Translations under genes and position numbers: made by a program
In this document: positions 1 to 11,121 of the stretch, piece after piece
Layout of the letters: every line of letters begins with the position of its first letter
How positions within the stretch are numbered: position 1 is the stretch's first letter
The notes under the pieces: generated by a model
Database searches by the model: none
What the model was told of the DNA's origin: nothing
Seen by the model: only the letters and a program-made list of their open reading frames with translations
NCBI GenBank assembly: GCA_973895155.1
Contig: OZ316896.1
Location: 5,518,001-5,582,000 of the forward strand
DNA length: 64,000 nt
Origin: Marsupella aquatica
Lineage: Eukaryota > Marchantiophyta
Reading direction: 5' to 3'

Positions 1-592
1 CCCAAGCTTGTCTCAACACGCCGGGACCAGAATGGCCCCGACTCTAACAACCGCTCCCGGTTTGCCCCACTAATGGTCTAGGGACTGAACGCCCTTGGGA
101 CTCAACCTCCATACCTACTTGGCCTTGCCTCCCCAACGCAAGCTCCCTTGGGAGGCTGAACGCGGCTTGGCTACTGTTCGGCAAGATTTGGCAACCGGGC
201 GAGCTAACACCCGCAAACCACGAGAACCCATGGCACCCCCAGACCCAGCTGAGCTCAGGAGGGCGTAACCTTCCTCAAGAGATTTCCAACGCACCTAAGA
301 AGTTCCCCAACGGACTTCCCGTTGGGAAGATATCACCATTTCTGTTTGGCGGTTTCCCTTAGTGTCGCGACCGCCGCGGCTCACGACTTCGGTTCGCCCT
401 TAGCCCCCAGGGAGACACCACTCCCCTCATATATGCTTCTGGAGACCTGCCACCCCCGGACTAGCTTTGGTCCCTAAACATTTGGCCCCCAACTCGGATT
501 CCATCGCGCATAATGGGCGCGCCACCAATTGGCAACGCCCCTAACTTTCTTGATAGGCATCCGCAAGTGGAGTGCCTTAGCCCATTGTGACC
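1..592. other. GC-rich intergenic DNA, no gene recognised
   Basis: The stretch is C-rich on the plus strand. Short open frames run in several phases with no recognisable domain. It reads like LTR or other repeat sequence, but no boundary can be placed. Confidence 0.4.
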
Positions 593-923
593 GGGCTGAC
601 CCGGTGCTCATGCCTAGGCCCTCAGGTCTGATCGCCGCTCGGGGCCCCCGACCGGCCCAACCCGGATCGGGCCACAACTTGCGCCCCAAGCGTCCGTTGC
701 CAATGGCATCAACTCCATTGGCCTTGGGCCCAAGAGGAGCTCACTCCCAAGCCCTCAGAACTCAAAGCCCATCCGATGGTCTGGATGGCCACCCTTGAGC
801 CCGGTGTCCTGAGGATAAGCAAAGAGGTGGGAAAAGAGGCTCAAGGGACACGCAGGGTGTATGGCTGCTTGAGATAGGAAACGGTTGCACCTGAGGGCCT
901 AGGCATGAGCACCGGGTCAGCCC
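593..923. repeat. 35-bp perfect inverted repeat with 261-bp spacer
   Basis: Positions 593-627 and 889-923 are exact reverse complements over 35 bp, centred on GGTGCTCATGCCTAGGCCCT. The spacer has no recognisable gene. The structure could be a small foldback element or part of an LTR. No target-site duplication was found. Confidence 0.75.
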
Positions 924-1516
924 ACATCATCACAAGCAAGCAAGCATGCATGCTTTCGAAACTCAAGCCATTTACATACTCATATCCAATCACAATCAAA
1001 ATAACTAGTTCAAGCTTCCCAATGTAATCCTCACAAGTCTAAGCCCAACATTCAATTGGTCACCATTCCTTTTCCAACACTTGATTGCACACAATCCCTT
1101 GCAACCTTCTAAGGTACACAAGTTCAAGTGTACATTCAATGTGGTCAAGTTAAGGGTCTGTGACGCCACCGGTACGGCGGTTAATGAGTGATTCAGTCTA
1201 ACTGCGCTCGGCACGCGCGTTAGGTGGGTCTTAGGCCGCTATTATTAGCATAACGACAGTATTTAGGTAATCATTAGGGGTAAGACATCATTAGGCAATA
1301 AGGGGGACTTCAGGTTCGGGCTGGCGGCGGGTCGCTATTCGCACACCCGGGTTACGAGCGTGGTGGGGCCCCTCCCTCGGGTCCGTATAACGAACTTAAG
1401 GAAGCGGCCACTGACGCACGCTGACTCAGACCGGCGGAGTGGCCGGTACACCACAAGCGTGAGCGGTTCAACCTATGGGCGTCGAGGAGACGTCGGGGAT
1501 CGACAAGCCCTCAAAG

Positions 1517-1524
1517 TATAAAAG
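1517..1524 (+). promoter_or_regulatory. TATA box of element A
   Basis: TATAAAAG lies 101 bp upstream of the ATG at 1625 in a GC-rich context. Spacing and sequence fit an RNA polymerase II core promoter for the element's ORF. This is inference from sequence only. Confidence 0.6.
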
Positions 1525-1624
1525 GGGAGCCAACCCTTTGTAGTGCACCAGTCCATCAGTCCGCGCGCCAGCTTCGACCCCAGCTCTCTCGTTCTCTCTA
1601 GGTCGCCACTACTATCTCCTCTGA

Positions 1625-4180
1625 ATGTCGCACACGATCCTCTCCAGCTCGGCCATTCGATTCTGGACGCAGTTCCTATCTACCGGAAGGCACTTGGCCG
1701 ATTCATTGAAACACGCCAACCCGCGCCGATACGAGATCGAACGCGAATACGAGAGAGCCATCCGCCTAGCAGGACGACACCACTACGTCCTTAACTTTGA
1801 CTACCCATCTCAGAGCGAGCTTTACCGACCAGCTGAGGTATCTGGGTACTTCTTCAACAGAGACAAATATATCGGGTTCTGGGAAGCATTGCTTTGGCTT
1901 CCGGACGAGGTCTTCAATATCCCGGGTACAATCGACCTGCAGCGACATCACTTCGACCACATCCCTGCCCAGGTTCGGGCTGTCATTAACGGCGAGTCCA
2001 GTACCAACCGTTCGACAAGGGCGTCCGCACTCGCTTCGGAGAACTTCTACCAGCACCTGCAGAGCTTCATGGGAACTCGGCCATCAACCAACATGACCAA
2101 CTCAGCCAGGCCCGTACCCGTACCCGTACCCATGCAACCCCAGCCTCAACCTCAGCCTCAACCTCAGCCGCAGCCTAGCCAAACCCCACCACCTATCACC
2201 CAGCCAGCACAGGTACGCTCCGTCATCAACGCTGTGGATCTTAGCAATGACGACGAGGCTACCCCACCCTTGACCAGGCGGCCCAGAGGAACAAGCACTC
2301 GGGGGGCCGACACTATATCGTCCCCACCCCCTGCTCTGACCCCAGGAGCGGCCCCAGCAAACAACATTGTGACCGTGGCCGCCCCGGGCCCGTTACCAAC
2401 CGCAGTGGCACTCCCCAGGCCCGATCGGGAGGATGGGGAAGTATCACCTTCCCCGAGTCAGTCACGGGGAAAGAAGAGGAAGGAATCCGCCACTGCATCC
2501 GGGTTACCGTTGGCCACGGTAGCCGTAGCCAAGGTGACGATGCATCGCATGGGGGAAAACGTTCATAGCAACATCCTCCATCCCAAGCATGCGGTGTACC
2601 TGAAGACTCAGGGATTTGAGCACCTCACCTCTCTCCCCTGGAACACTTGCAGGTACTACGGGGAGGACATGACAGAATTCGTCAAGAATTATGACGACGT
2701 ACGTCAACAGACTCGGCTGTGGGGAAGGAATATGTCCCTCATAGAAGAACGACTCAAGATGATCTTCGGGTTACCCAAAGGTGACCATCGAGTCGAATCA
2801 CGGGCTCCCGGGGGCAAGGGGGCCAAGTACCAATCTTCAAGTTTTCCCTCAGAGGGATCAGTAGACAACGGGTTCATGATGAGGACCTGCCTCATGCCCG
2901 AGATAGCTGAGCGGCTGGAGTTCCAGAGGTACGCTCTCCACATGATGGAACCCCGGGTGGAGATCTCCGCCGTCCAGGTTATCCAGGTCGAGAACTATCG
3001 ACCTAGGAAATGGGCGTCGTACTTCGCTAAGAAATTCCATGAAGAGATGGAGCGGCGAAGGAAGACGCTGTACATTGGCGGGAAGGCGTATTTCGCTAGC
3101 CACATCGAAATCATTCTTGAGTGGTACGCCCGGTTTGATCGAGGAACCCTTCCCTGCATCAACGTTACAAAGCTGGTCCCAGCTAGGTGGGTTTTTCCGG
3201 CATTGGAGAGACGGCCCCAACCCGAGGCCCGAAGTCCAGTGGACGCGCCAGCTTCACCCACCCCACCTCCACAAATAGCTGTAATCGTAACCGAGGAGGC
3301 GCCGGAGGGGTCGGTCATCGCAACCGTTGATGCGACCCAACTAGTCGGGCTAAGTACAGAAGTTGGTACGGCAGAGGTCTTACCCGAACCCGGGTCTCCC
3401 AAGGACCCGCCGGTGGCAATTCTGGAGAACCGGACATCGCTGCAGGAGGACACTCCAGCCCCTTCCAACGTTATGTCCCCAGGGCTGGACGTCACTGCCC
3501 CGGCCCCTGCGCGTGTTGATGTCTGCCCGTGCCCAAATCCGGACAGGCACAACTTGGACCACCCGGAACTCTTCGTACAGGGTACGTTTATGAACGGGCT
3601 TCTGGGAGATTTCTCTCATCAAATTGCCCGAGATACCGGGGAGTTCATGGCCCGGAAGGTAGCCTGTTTCTTCAATCAGGAGTTGGTTGCCGCCGTAAAG
3701 GCAGGTCGGGCCCAGTCGAAGGCCCTTCAGAGGATAGAGCGGTACCGGGTGGAGTCCGTGTACCTAAAGAACGAAGTGGCGGCTCAAGAGGCTGAGCTTC
3801 TGCAACTACGACCCAAGGTTGCAGCCGCCGATGAGTTGTTAGCAAAGGCGTACGCTCTTACCGCCCTAGCCGAACAGGCCAAAGCTGGGAACGAGGCTGA
3901 GATTACACGACTCCGGAACCAGATTGACAGTTTGAAGAAACAAGCTGTCACCTGGCAGAAAGACCTGGAGGAGGCCGAGGAGCGAGCCCAGCAAGACGCG
4001 ACGGAGATAGCCACGCTACAGGCCGAGATGGCGCGGCTCCAAACCGAGGCCGAGAAGCAGGACCAGCTGGCGGGTAAACTGACGAGCGACGCCCAGCAGC
4101 TGGAGGAGGCATGTCAGGAGGCAGCAGAGGAGACGGACGCGGCGAGGCGAGAGAACGAATCTCTACTGGACCAGGTCTAG
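1625..4180 (+). CDS. Element A protein: conserved core domain plus coiled coil
   Basis: An 851-codon ORF starts at the first ATG after the TATA box. Residues 1-130 are a helical N-terminal region (FWTQFL...EREYERAIR). A proline/glutamine repeat encoded by a CAGCCT-type microsatellite lies near residues 160-190, and a lysine-rich GKKRK patch sits near 280. The conserved core (about 345-505) runs MTEFVKNYDD...IFGLPKG...VDNGFMMRTC...LHMMEPRVEIS...SHIEIILEWY. Residues 690-851 form a long coiled coil. The ORF ends at a TAG (4178-4180) where copies B and I read glutamine. Past it the frame stays open to 4267 and encodes a basic tail ending GKRARH, so the true protein is about 28 residues longer. 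The core resembles the putative plant transposon protein domain found in plant repeat proteins; that link is by eye. No catalytic motif is recognised. Confidence 0.75.
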   Translation: MSHTILSSSAIRFWTQFLSTGRHLADSLKHANPRRYEIEREYERAIRLAGRHHYVLNFDYPSQSELYRPAEVSGYFFNRDKYIGFWEALLWLPDEVFNIPGTIDLQRHHFDHIPAQVRAVINGESSTNRSTRASALASENFYQHLQSFMGTRPSTNMTNSARPVPVPVPMQPQPQPQPQPQPQPSQTPPPITQPAQVRSVINAVDLSNDDEATPPLTRRPRGTSTRGADTISSPPPALTPGAAPANNIVTVAAPGPLPTAVALPRPDREDGEVSPSPSQSRGKKRKESATASGLPLATVAVAKVTMHRMGENVHSNILHPKHAVYLKTQGFEHLTSLPWNTCRYYGEDMTEFVKNYDDVRQQTRLWGRNMSLIEERLKMIFGLPKGDHRVESRAPGGKGAKYQSSSFPSEGSVDNGFMMRTCLMPEIAERLEFQRYALHMMEPRVEISAVQVIQVENYRPRKWASYFAKKFHEEMERRRKTLYIGGKAYFASHIEIILEWYARFDRGTLPCINVTKLVPARWVFPALERRPQPEARSPVDAPASPTPPPQIAVIVTEEAPEGSVIATVDATQLVGLSTEVGTAEVLPEPGSPKDPPVAILENRTSLQEDTPAPSNVMSPGLDVTAPAPARVDVCPCPNPDRHNLDHPELFVQGTFMNGLLGDFSHQIARDTGEFMARKVACFFNQELVAAVKAGRAQSKALQRIERYRVESVYLKNEVAAQEAELLQLRPKVAAADELLAKAYALTALAEQAKAGNEAEITRLRNQIDSLKKQAVTWQKDLEEAEERAQQDATEIATLQAEMARLQTEAEKQDQLAGKLTSDAQQLEEACQEAAEETDAARRENESLLDQV

Positions 4181-5168
4181 CTCCTCAAAGCGGACAATGA
4201 CAGGCTTCGAAGGCAGCGGGATGGCCGTTCCCATTCGGGCGGCTCTGGCAAGCGTGCCAGGCATTAGCGGCGGAGTAGGAATAGATTAGGATTAGGATTG
4301 GCTTAGTCAGGCTCTTGGGACAAGCACCTGCCTTAGGTACAGCAGCGCTGCCCTGCTGTCCAGCCTGCGTAGATTAGGATCTTCTAATAAGACACAGTCG
4401 TTTTCCGGCCTGACTGTCAGCTTAGTTAGGACCTTAGTCAGCGAATCTTTGGCGAGAGGACACCCCGTCCCTCGGCTCTTAGTATTTAGTGCACCCCTCG
4501 GTAGAGGCAGGGGGGTTTTTAGTTTCAGAGTCGGACATCCGCGGGACATGCGAGGAGTCCCGACCTCTGGGAATGACAGAGTACCAAGGGGAGGGGGTAG
4601 GACTAAGCTCGCCGGGCGAGTGCGGAGCCGGGCTCCGTTGTAGTGTGCACCCTCGGCCTTGAACCTGTGCATTCTAGGGCTGTCGTGTCAACTAAGTGTA
4701 CGCATATGTTCCCTTTGTAGTAAAATCCTTTCCCATCATTTTCCTTCGTGTAAATTGAGATTGTATGCATGTGTGCGCATATGTGTGTGGGTTTCTCGTA
4801 TATGGGTGGCAGTGCCAGGCCAAACGTACTACCCGAGACGTGCACAGGGTGCAGCCTGCGGGTAAGTGGTTGCGAGCATGGGTTGAGGACCTGTATCATC
4901 GAATCCGGATCGAAGGCGGACAGCACGAAGGCTTAGAAGCCCTTAAGCCGGGGTCGATCCTGCTATCGACTAAGGTACGTTCCGACGGCGGAACACAAAC
5001 CATACCTAGGAGGTGTCCGTATTTAGCAGTATGCGCACTTAGCGCTAGTTTACGAGAATAAGGTGCATTACGTGCTTCCCTTCCTGCCCGAACCCTCAGA
5101 TTTACGAGGGATGTGCCCGTCTAAGCTGAAGTCTGAGTTAAGGCCGAAGCCTACGACGTGACAGGGTC

Positions 5169-7050
5169 ACTCTTGGTTGTGGCTAAGACAAGTGGGACAT
5201 CCAAAGGTATGCAAGGCATCTCTATGCACCATTCAAACATCCAACTTTTGAAACATGGGAAACTACTTTCGAAAAGTGACCTAGGGTTGGTCAACAAACT
5301 CCTTAACAAACATGGAATTGACCTTAGTCCCTTCCTCTAGTAGAACCACCAAGTATAATCCACAAACAACCCAATCCATCAATCAAAAATGCCTTCACTC
5401 TTTACTCTTGCAACTTCCCTCATGCATAATAACTACTTTTGAAAGTACCTTCATTCAACCCATCTACTTTCAAAAACACCTTCAAGCTCACAACAACATT
5501 CAAAAATGGCATGAAGACATTCATTCTAACCATTCCATCACTCATAGCCAAAGCAAGGCATCAACACACATCTAAAAAATGAGGATACCTCTCCTCTAAA
5601 TGCATAGCAAGAAGGCACATGTAGCATCATGGCCTCCAAGTAAAAACATGGGTCACAAGCAAGACCCTCCTAGCAAAAATGAATCATCACCAAGTCTAAT
5701 CATCAACCAAGCATTCAAAATCCCTCCATAGCCTATCCAAGCTTCAAAACCCTAGTCTCCTTCTCTCACACTTCCTTCTATCAACCAAATCTACTTTCGA
5801 AGCTTCAAGTCAAGGAGTTTACAAGAGAGTAGTCCTTCTCAGTGAGCCATCTCTAATGCAAGACTCCCAAGCTTCAACAAGATTAGGTCTCATCTCCTCT
5901 AAGCTTTCAAAAATCTCCTACAAGTCCATTCTCCTCAAAACTTGAAGCAACAAACCTACATTCGAGTATGCCTTCTTGTGGGCAATCTCTCATGCAAGCT
6001 CCTTATGCTTCCTACTCACATCCTACCTCCTTCCTAAGGCTTCGAGTCAGCCTCTCCTACATTCGAAACCTCTCTCCAAATCCCTAGGAAAACCATCACA
6101 AAACTCAATCTCTTCACATTCAAAGCTTCTACTCCATCTATCTCTCCACAAAATTGCCTCTACATCTCCTACCCTCAAAATCCTAAGGCCATGGCCAAGG
6201 AGGAGGGCTCCCCCTTCACTCATGCCTCATGCTCGAGCTCCCCTCAAGAGGTTCGCTCCTACAACTAAAAATGGGACTTAACACTCCAAAACGGCAAAAC
6301 GGCAGCACTTCAGCAGCATCTAACCTCCGAACCCTTGGCCACTCAAACTTCCTCCTTTAGTATCCACGTGGGAAGGCCCAGGGCACCCACAAGCTTCTCC
6401 ACTTATGGTTTTAATCCTCGTTGAATCACAGCCCTCGATCTCACACCAATTAGATCAAACGGCCAAAAATGAGCCAAAAAACCCCTCCTTAGTAACTTGC
6501 AAACCAAAAGAGCTTCGACCTTTTTGAAAAAGCCACGACCTCCACCAAGCCCTAACTCACATCTCCACCTTCAATCCAAACCATCCATTAACCAAAACCA
6601 AGATCCACCGTTAAAGTAGATACATTGAATCTAGTCCATTTAAAACAAAAATCTGAATCTGGTCCAAATCTCACAAAACTGATGCACTTGGTCCAAACCC
6701 TCTTACATGCCTTGAACCTGGTCACCTCCTCCATGTATTCAATGAACCTGGTCACCATGTCGCCAAAACCCTAAATACCTTGCTTGTCAAGCAAGCAACC
6801 TCCATTCCGCCGATCCGCCAAATGATAACTTAATCGCTGGTCACAAATGAAAAACATACCCCACAATAGTAACAAGGGTGGATAGGCTCGACCTCATCCC
6901 TACCTTGACCCTCATAACTCTACTTCCTCCTTCACCTTGGTCAAGTTAGCTCAAGTCAAGTCAACTTGCCCAAGTTAGAAGCAAAATTGGTTTCAACTTC
7001 CTTCACAAAACATGAGGATTCCTCCTTTAGGATGGAAACCTCATGACATC
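5169..7050 (-). other. Presumed gypsy 3' LTR or non-coding region, no ORF
   Basis: An AT-rich stretch without a convincing ORF. On the minus strand a purine run (complement of 7051-7062) is followed by TGTCATGAGG, as expected where a polypurine tract meets a 3' LTR. The LTR would then run leftward from 7050 and be interrupted by element A. Its outer end was not found. Confidence 0.35.
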
Positions 7051-7099
7051 CACCCTTACCAAATCTGAGCAGCCTCTGGCCTGCTCCACATTGCAAATG

Positions 7100-8165
7100 T
7101 CAATCTCCATCATCACTATCACCCTTACCGTTAGATGAATCACTTTCATCACCCTCAAAATCATTCTCATCATCTAGCACAACACTAGTATCTTTCTCCA
7201 AAAAGGTGTCATCAACAAATCGATCTCTCCTTTTGAACAACTTGACCCTTTTCCCTGCATAGAGATGGGCATGGGGAACACCATCAAGCTCACGAACTTT
7301 GTATGTAGCATTGTCCCTCACTTCCATCACAACAAATGGTCCACTCCACCTCAAGGCAAACTTTTTAAGAGTAGAGTGCTGGTTTATCAAGCTCTCATCC
7401 GAAATGAGAACCCAATCTCCTTCTTGAATCTGGATAGGTCTAAGTCTCTTCTTCCTATCAAATCTCCCCTTACTCTCTTCTCTTGCCTCTTTCACTTTCT
7501 CCAAGGCCTCATCAATCTTACTTGGTATCAAACTGAAATGTTCAATCCTTCTTGCTAGGAGTTCCTCTCTTGAAACCTCATCTTTCCACTCAATGGATCT
7601 CCAGCTGTGTATAGCCTCCTCGATAGGCATCAAAGGTAGATGACCTGAGACCAACTCAGCTGGTGCAAAACCAGTAACTGAACTACATGTAATCCTATCT
7701 GCCATAAGTGCAAGTGGCAAAAAGTTAGGCCAAAGTGAAGCCCGACCTCTACAAGACTTAACTAAAGCACTCACTATAGGTGGGTGACCCCTCTCACTCT
7801 TCCCATTTCCCTCTGGATTGTAGGAAGTGGTCAGTTTAAGCTTAATGTGATACTTAGCAAAGAACTGACGAGCCTCATCTGAGTTTAACTCACCCCTATC
7901 TGCCTTCATCTGATAAAAACAACCATGCCTGGATATTATATCCTCTAACGCAAACCTACAAACAGGCTCGCTCTTGTTAGAAGCAAGAGCTCTACCCTCA
8001 ACATAAGATGACAAATCCTCTCTGGCAAGCACCAAATACCTAGCTCCTCTAACCCCTCTTGGCATATGAACAATATCTAGCACCCACTGGAAATGCAAAG
8101 ACAATGGATGAGTGGGACTAAGACCATCCCTATGCTTGAATGACCTTTGAGTAAAATTGACACAC
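7100..8165 (-). pseudogene. Gypsy integrase core and C-terminal domain
   Basis: This frame encodes the integrase catalytic core of a Ty3/gypsy element. The three acidic residues sit in WVLDIVHMP, MKADRGELNS and NPEGNGKSERG, the expected D-D-E order. Downstream, FALRWSGPFVVMEV matches the GPY/F module, followed by a basic segment (AGKRVKLFKRR) and an acidic serine-rich tail to the stop at 7100. The ORF is open and most motif residues are intact, but the upstream junction is frameshifted, so no functional polyprotein is made from this copy. Confidence 0.85.
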
Positions 8166-8576
8166 CTCACAACTCTCAACATAAGTCCTAACATCTACAT
8201 AGATTCGAGGCCACCAATAGAATTGTCGAATTCGCTCATAGGTAGCTCGAACCCCTTTGTGGCCAGAAGCCTCAAAGTCATGGCACTCCTGCAAAACCTT
8301 CCGCCGTGTATCATCATCATCGACTACCCTCAAGGGTAAGTGTCCCCGCTTCTTTGGTCTCTTCCACAAGTATCCATCTCTAAGAAAAAAACCATAGGCT
8401 TTCTTCCTAATTCTCTCAAACTCCTCTCTACTCCACTCATTTTTCTTTTTCAAAGTGCTAAGGTACTCTCCAATCACTGCAAAATCTGTGGAATACAACT
8501 CCTCCTTGAACTCCAACAACTCAAACTCACTCTGAAATTTCTCCTTCCTCTTATAACTTGCAACACACACACACAC
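8130..8576 (-). pseudogene. Gypsy integrase zinc-binding (H2C2) segment
   Basis: The frame encodes ECHDFEASGHKGVRATYERI, then FYWWPRIYVDVRTYVESCEVCQ. This is the HHCC zinc-binding module that precedes the integrase core in Ty3/gypsy elements. It is linked by frameshifts to RNase H upstream, in the CA repeat at 8562-8576, and to the integrase core downstream. It is part of the same decayed element. Confidence 0.85.
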
Positions 8577-9245
8577 CTATCTACATTTACACATGACTCA
8601 CACTCCTCAAACCTAGCTCTCGAAAGCATGTCTACTACCGGATTGTTCTTACCCAAAATATGCTCTAATTCAGGAGTGAACATGCGAATGAAAGCAATCC
8701 ATCTGAGCATGGCGATATCAGGGGTATCACAATTAGCAATCATACCGAGCAAAGGAAGGCAATCAGTTTGCAATACTACATGTGCTCCTATCAAATAATC
8801 CTTCTCTTGTTTGAGGGCACATTTTGCTCCCCATAACTCTCTCTTGACCTGTGGATACCTACGATGCCTCTCATTGAATATCTTGGCACCAAACCTAGTA
8901 GCAAACATCTGGCCATCTCCATCTTCTTGGCCAAGTACCCAGCCTGCTGCCAAAGGACTAGAGTCAACAGTAAGAATAATTGGCCTCCCACAAGCATAGT
9001 CTAGTGGCCTCAAAACTGGTGGACTCATCAACGACTCCTTGAGCTTTGCCATAGCTCTCTCACACTCATCACTCCATCAAAACTTCACTTTCTTTCTAAG
9101 TAGGCCATACAATGGATCCGCTATGTGGGCAAAATGAGAGATCCACACACGGTAAAACACACATGCTCCTAAAAATCTCTTCACCTCACTCACACTCTCA
9201 CATGCTCTCATCTCTCGGATGACATCAACTTTAGCCTGGTTAGGC
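8570..9245 (-). pseudogene. Gypsy RT connection and RNase H
   Basis: The minus-strand reading begins near 9245 with the RT thumb and connection (FLGACVFYRVWISHFAHIAD). An in-frame stop follows just before SDECERAMAKLKESL. RNase H comes next: ILTVDSSPLAAGWVLGQ, RFGAKIFNERHRRYPQVKRE, VVLQTDCLPLLGM and LSRARF. The RFG...NERxxxYxQxKRE arrangement differs from the RPI(Y/A)(Y/F)xSR wording of most plant gypsy RNase H and recalls fungal-type gypsy elements. That affinity is judged by eye. Confidence 0.8.
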
Positions 9246-9651
9246 AACCGCCCATAAGGTCCACACCGCTACCCAACCACTATGATCTCACGAAGTCTAA
9301 AGGCTGATTTTTCATGCCAACGCCAACGGATTCAAGTCCTCATTAGTGTTCTGATTGCCACCTAGATTCTCTTGAATCTGATCCTGATCATAAGCGCTTG
9401 TGGCCTCATGTGACACCCTATTTTTGGCAGAAGGAGACGAAACCCAGTTCTCCTGTGTGTTCCCTTCGCCGCTCCTTATTCTCCGGTCTGATTTGTCTAA
9501 TGACCCCGCGTTCCTTCATGCTTCTGCTCTCTGCTCCATGTTCAAAGGCCCACGGGTCCCTCCCGCTTCCCTAAGCATGCTCTTTTCTCTTGACGCGGTT
9601 GTAATCTGGTAATTCTCCCTGCTGGCTGAATGTGGCACACTGGGTTGTTGT
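9246..9651. other. Junction between gypsy and LINE relics
   Basis: No gene is recognised. A TGTGACACCC string at 9409 resembles the start of plant LTRs or of the TGTGAC elements described here, but no matching end or target duplication was found. Confidence 0.3.
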
Positions 9652-11121
9652 TCACGCACCATTGCTAGTGTCCAGACGAGACGTGTTCAGACTTGTGAAG
9701 GCCGCGTGGCTTCCACCAACCGGGATATTCTCCATAGTCTTTGCTTCTTGAAATATTTCTCCCGCCCTCTCGCTTGTAGTAGGATCCCGGATTGTTTCAT
9801 TGGTTTTGGTGGGGTTCTCCTCCTGTTCGAGTGCTTTGCAGTCCCGCGCTAAGTGGCCTTTTTGGTTGCATTTGAAACAATGATATGGTATATTTCTGAA
9901 TACTACAGGCTGCCAAATCGTGATGCCAGCAGTAATATCCACTCCAACGCAACGTGGTACTTCTCGGTTGGTGTCCCACAATATACAAGCCCTGTCATGG
10001 GGGAAAGAGCTGCGCTCGTCACCCTGTATGTAGTATAGAACCTTCCCAAATGACTCGGCTATTCATTTCCTGCATCCCTCCAGTACTAGTGCTCGAAATG
10101 GTAGCTCGATCCAGACTAGCAATTTCATGTATGAATCACTACTTGCATCAAACGATGGGTCCCAAGGAAAAGTAAATACAAATTTCCGGTCCATGAAGAA
10201 GGGGGCCAGTTCCAAAGCAGCATCTCGATGCTCTGGAAATTCAAACGTGATCACATAAAAATTCTTACCAGCGAATTTGATCTGAGTTATTGGCCAGCCT
10301 AAGTCACGATTAAAAACCGATTCAGCCCAGTCCCTGGAGACCGGTAGTAGCGGTGGGCGATCAGTGAAATAGCACATCATTGTGCAGTTGTATAGTTCTG
10401 TAATAGAGAGAGTAGCCTCCTCTATAGACCACTGAATCCTGGTGTGAAGCGTGTTAGGCCAATCGCCAGTGGAGCTGATGGCAATTTTACGTAGCATTTC
10501 CAAACAGGTATTTGGTAGTTCATCAGATAACCCAGCAAAGTCATCCTCATTTGTATGTTGAGTTCTGGCTGCATTAACGTGTTGTGGCTGCCGATTGCTT
10601 TGTCGTGGTCTGTGCTCCGTCTGGTGATCAAGGCCTACAGCCTCCCTCTGAGAACCCTGTGCATCTATCGTGGAGGGCCTCGTCCCTCTCTTGGGGCCAA
10701 CAGCATTACGTACCGGAGCATCACCAGGCGCTAAGTTCCCAAGTGCCCCACGCCCCCTTGCAGGCGACTTAGGTATCGAGGAATGAGCCTGTAGCTCAAG
10801 TTCCACCGCTTCCTCCGCCTCTTGTATATCTAGGTCCATCTGATCTGTCCATGAAGGTCCGGAGCGTGGGATAAACTTTCTGTTGCTAGGCCTGTTGCCT
10901 TTATCTGTAGTTGTTCTGCTACCGTCAGCAATGCCAAACAGATCAAAAGGGGCAGACTTAGGCCCGCCCCTCGCGTCTTGCAGGGAGAACCTAGTGCTAC
11001 CAGAACGCTCCCCAGCCCATTGCCCTCCTTCTTCCTCTTCAATTCGTCTAGCACCTAGAGCGGAGGGATCCCGTCCATCTCCTCCTTGGGCCAACGATCG
11101 ATCCCTGTGAAAAGACCCCAT
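9652..11121 (-). pseudogene. LINE-type ORF1 (DUF4283-like plus CCHC zinc knuckle)
   Basis: The minus strand encodes a protein with a charged, Q/R-rich N-terminal half. A domain follows that reads NCTMMCYFTDRPPLLP...KFAGKNFYVITFEFPEHRDAAL, and then a zinc knuckle, CFKCNQKGHLARDC (CX2CX4HX4C). This order is typical of ORF1 in plant L1-type LINEs, whose product binds RNA. An in-frame break lies between about 10063 and 9981. The start is taken as the ATG at 11121. No ORF2 (endonuclease plus reverse transcriptase) follows, so the copy is truncated at its 3' side near 9650 or rearranged. Activity is not expected. Confidence 0.7.

Larger units (their letters stand above)
1159..5163 (+). mobile_element. 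Element A: complete single-ORF TGTGAC...GTGACA element
   Basis: This 4005-bp insertion is bounded by a perfect 5-bp duplication, gggtc, at 1154-1158 and 5164-5168. It starts TGTGACGCC and the reverse complement of its end is TGTCACGTC, giving a 9-bp imperfect terminal inverted repeat. The first 466 bp do not recur in the last 900 bp, so it has no LTRs. It holds one ORF, an upstream TATA box and a long 3' trailer. TTAGG occurs five times in 1220-1295 and five times in 4286-4430. The AT-rich flanks on both sides (about 960-1153 and 5169 onward) look like one original sequence. Class is uncertain: it is either a DNA transposon using a retroviral-type integrase or a solo giant LTR carrying an ORF. 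Confidence 0.85.
7051..9260 (-). mobile_element. Decayed Ty3/gypsy retrotransposon (3' half of pol)
   Basis: Minus-strand reading gives, in order, the end of reverse transcriptase, RNase H, the integrase zinc-binding domain, the integrase core and a C-terminal GPF-type domain. At least two frameshifts break it, near 8570 in a CA microsatellite and near 8160. Gag, protease and most of RT are missing, and the sequence changes character beyond about 9250. Confidence 0.85.

Noticed and set aside
4281-4300. Telomere-like repeats (ATTAGGATTAGG)
   Set aside because: The motif is TTAGG scattered at irregular spacing, not tandem TTTAGGG.
1159-5163. Element A as a conventional LTR retrotransposon
   Set aside because: The 5' 466 bp and 3' 900 bp share no direct repeat, and there is no primer-binding site, polypurine tract or pol. 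A solo giant LTR remains possible and is stated as such.
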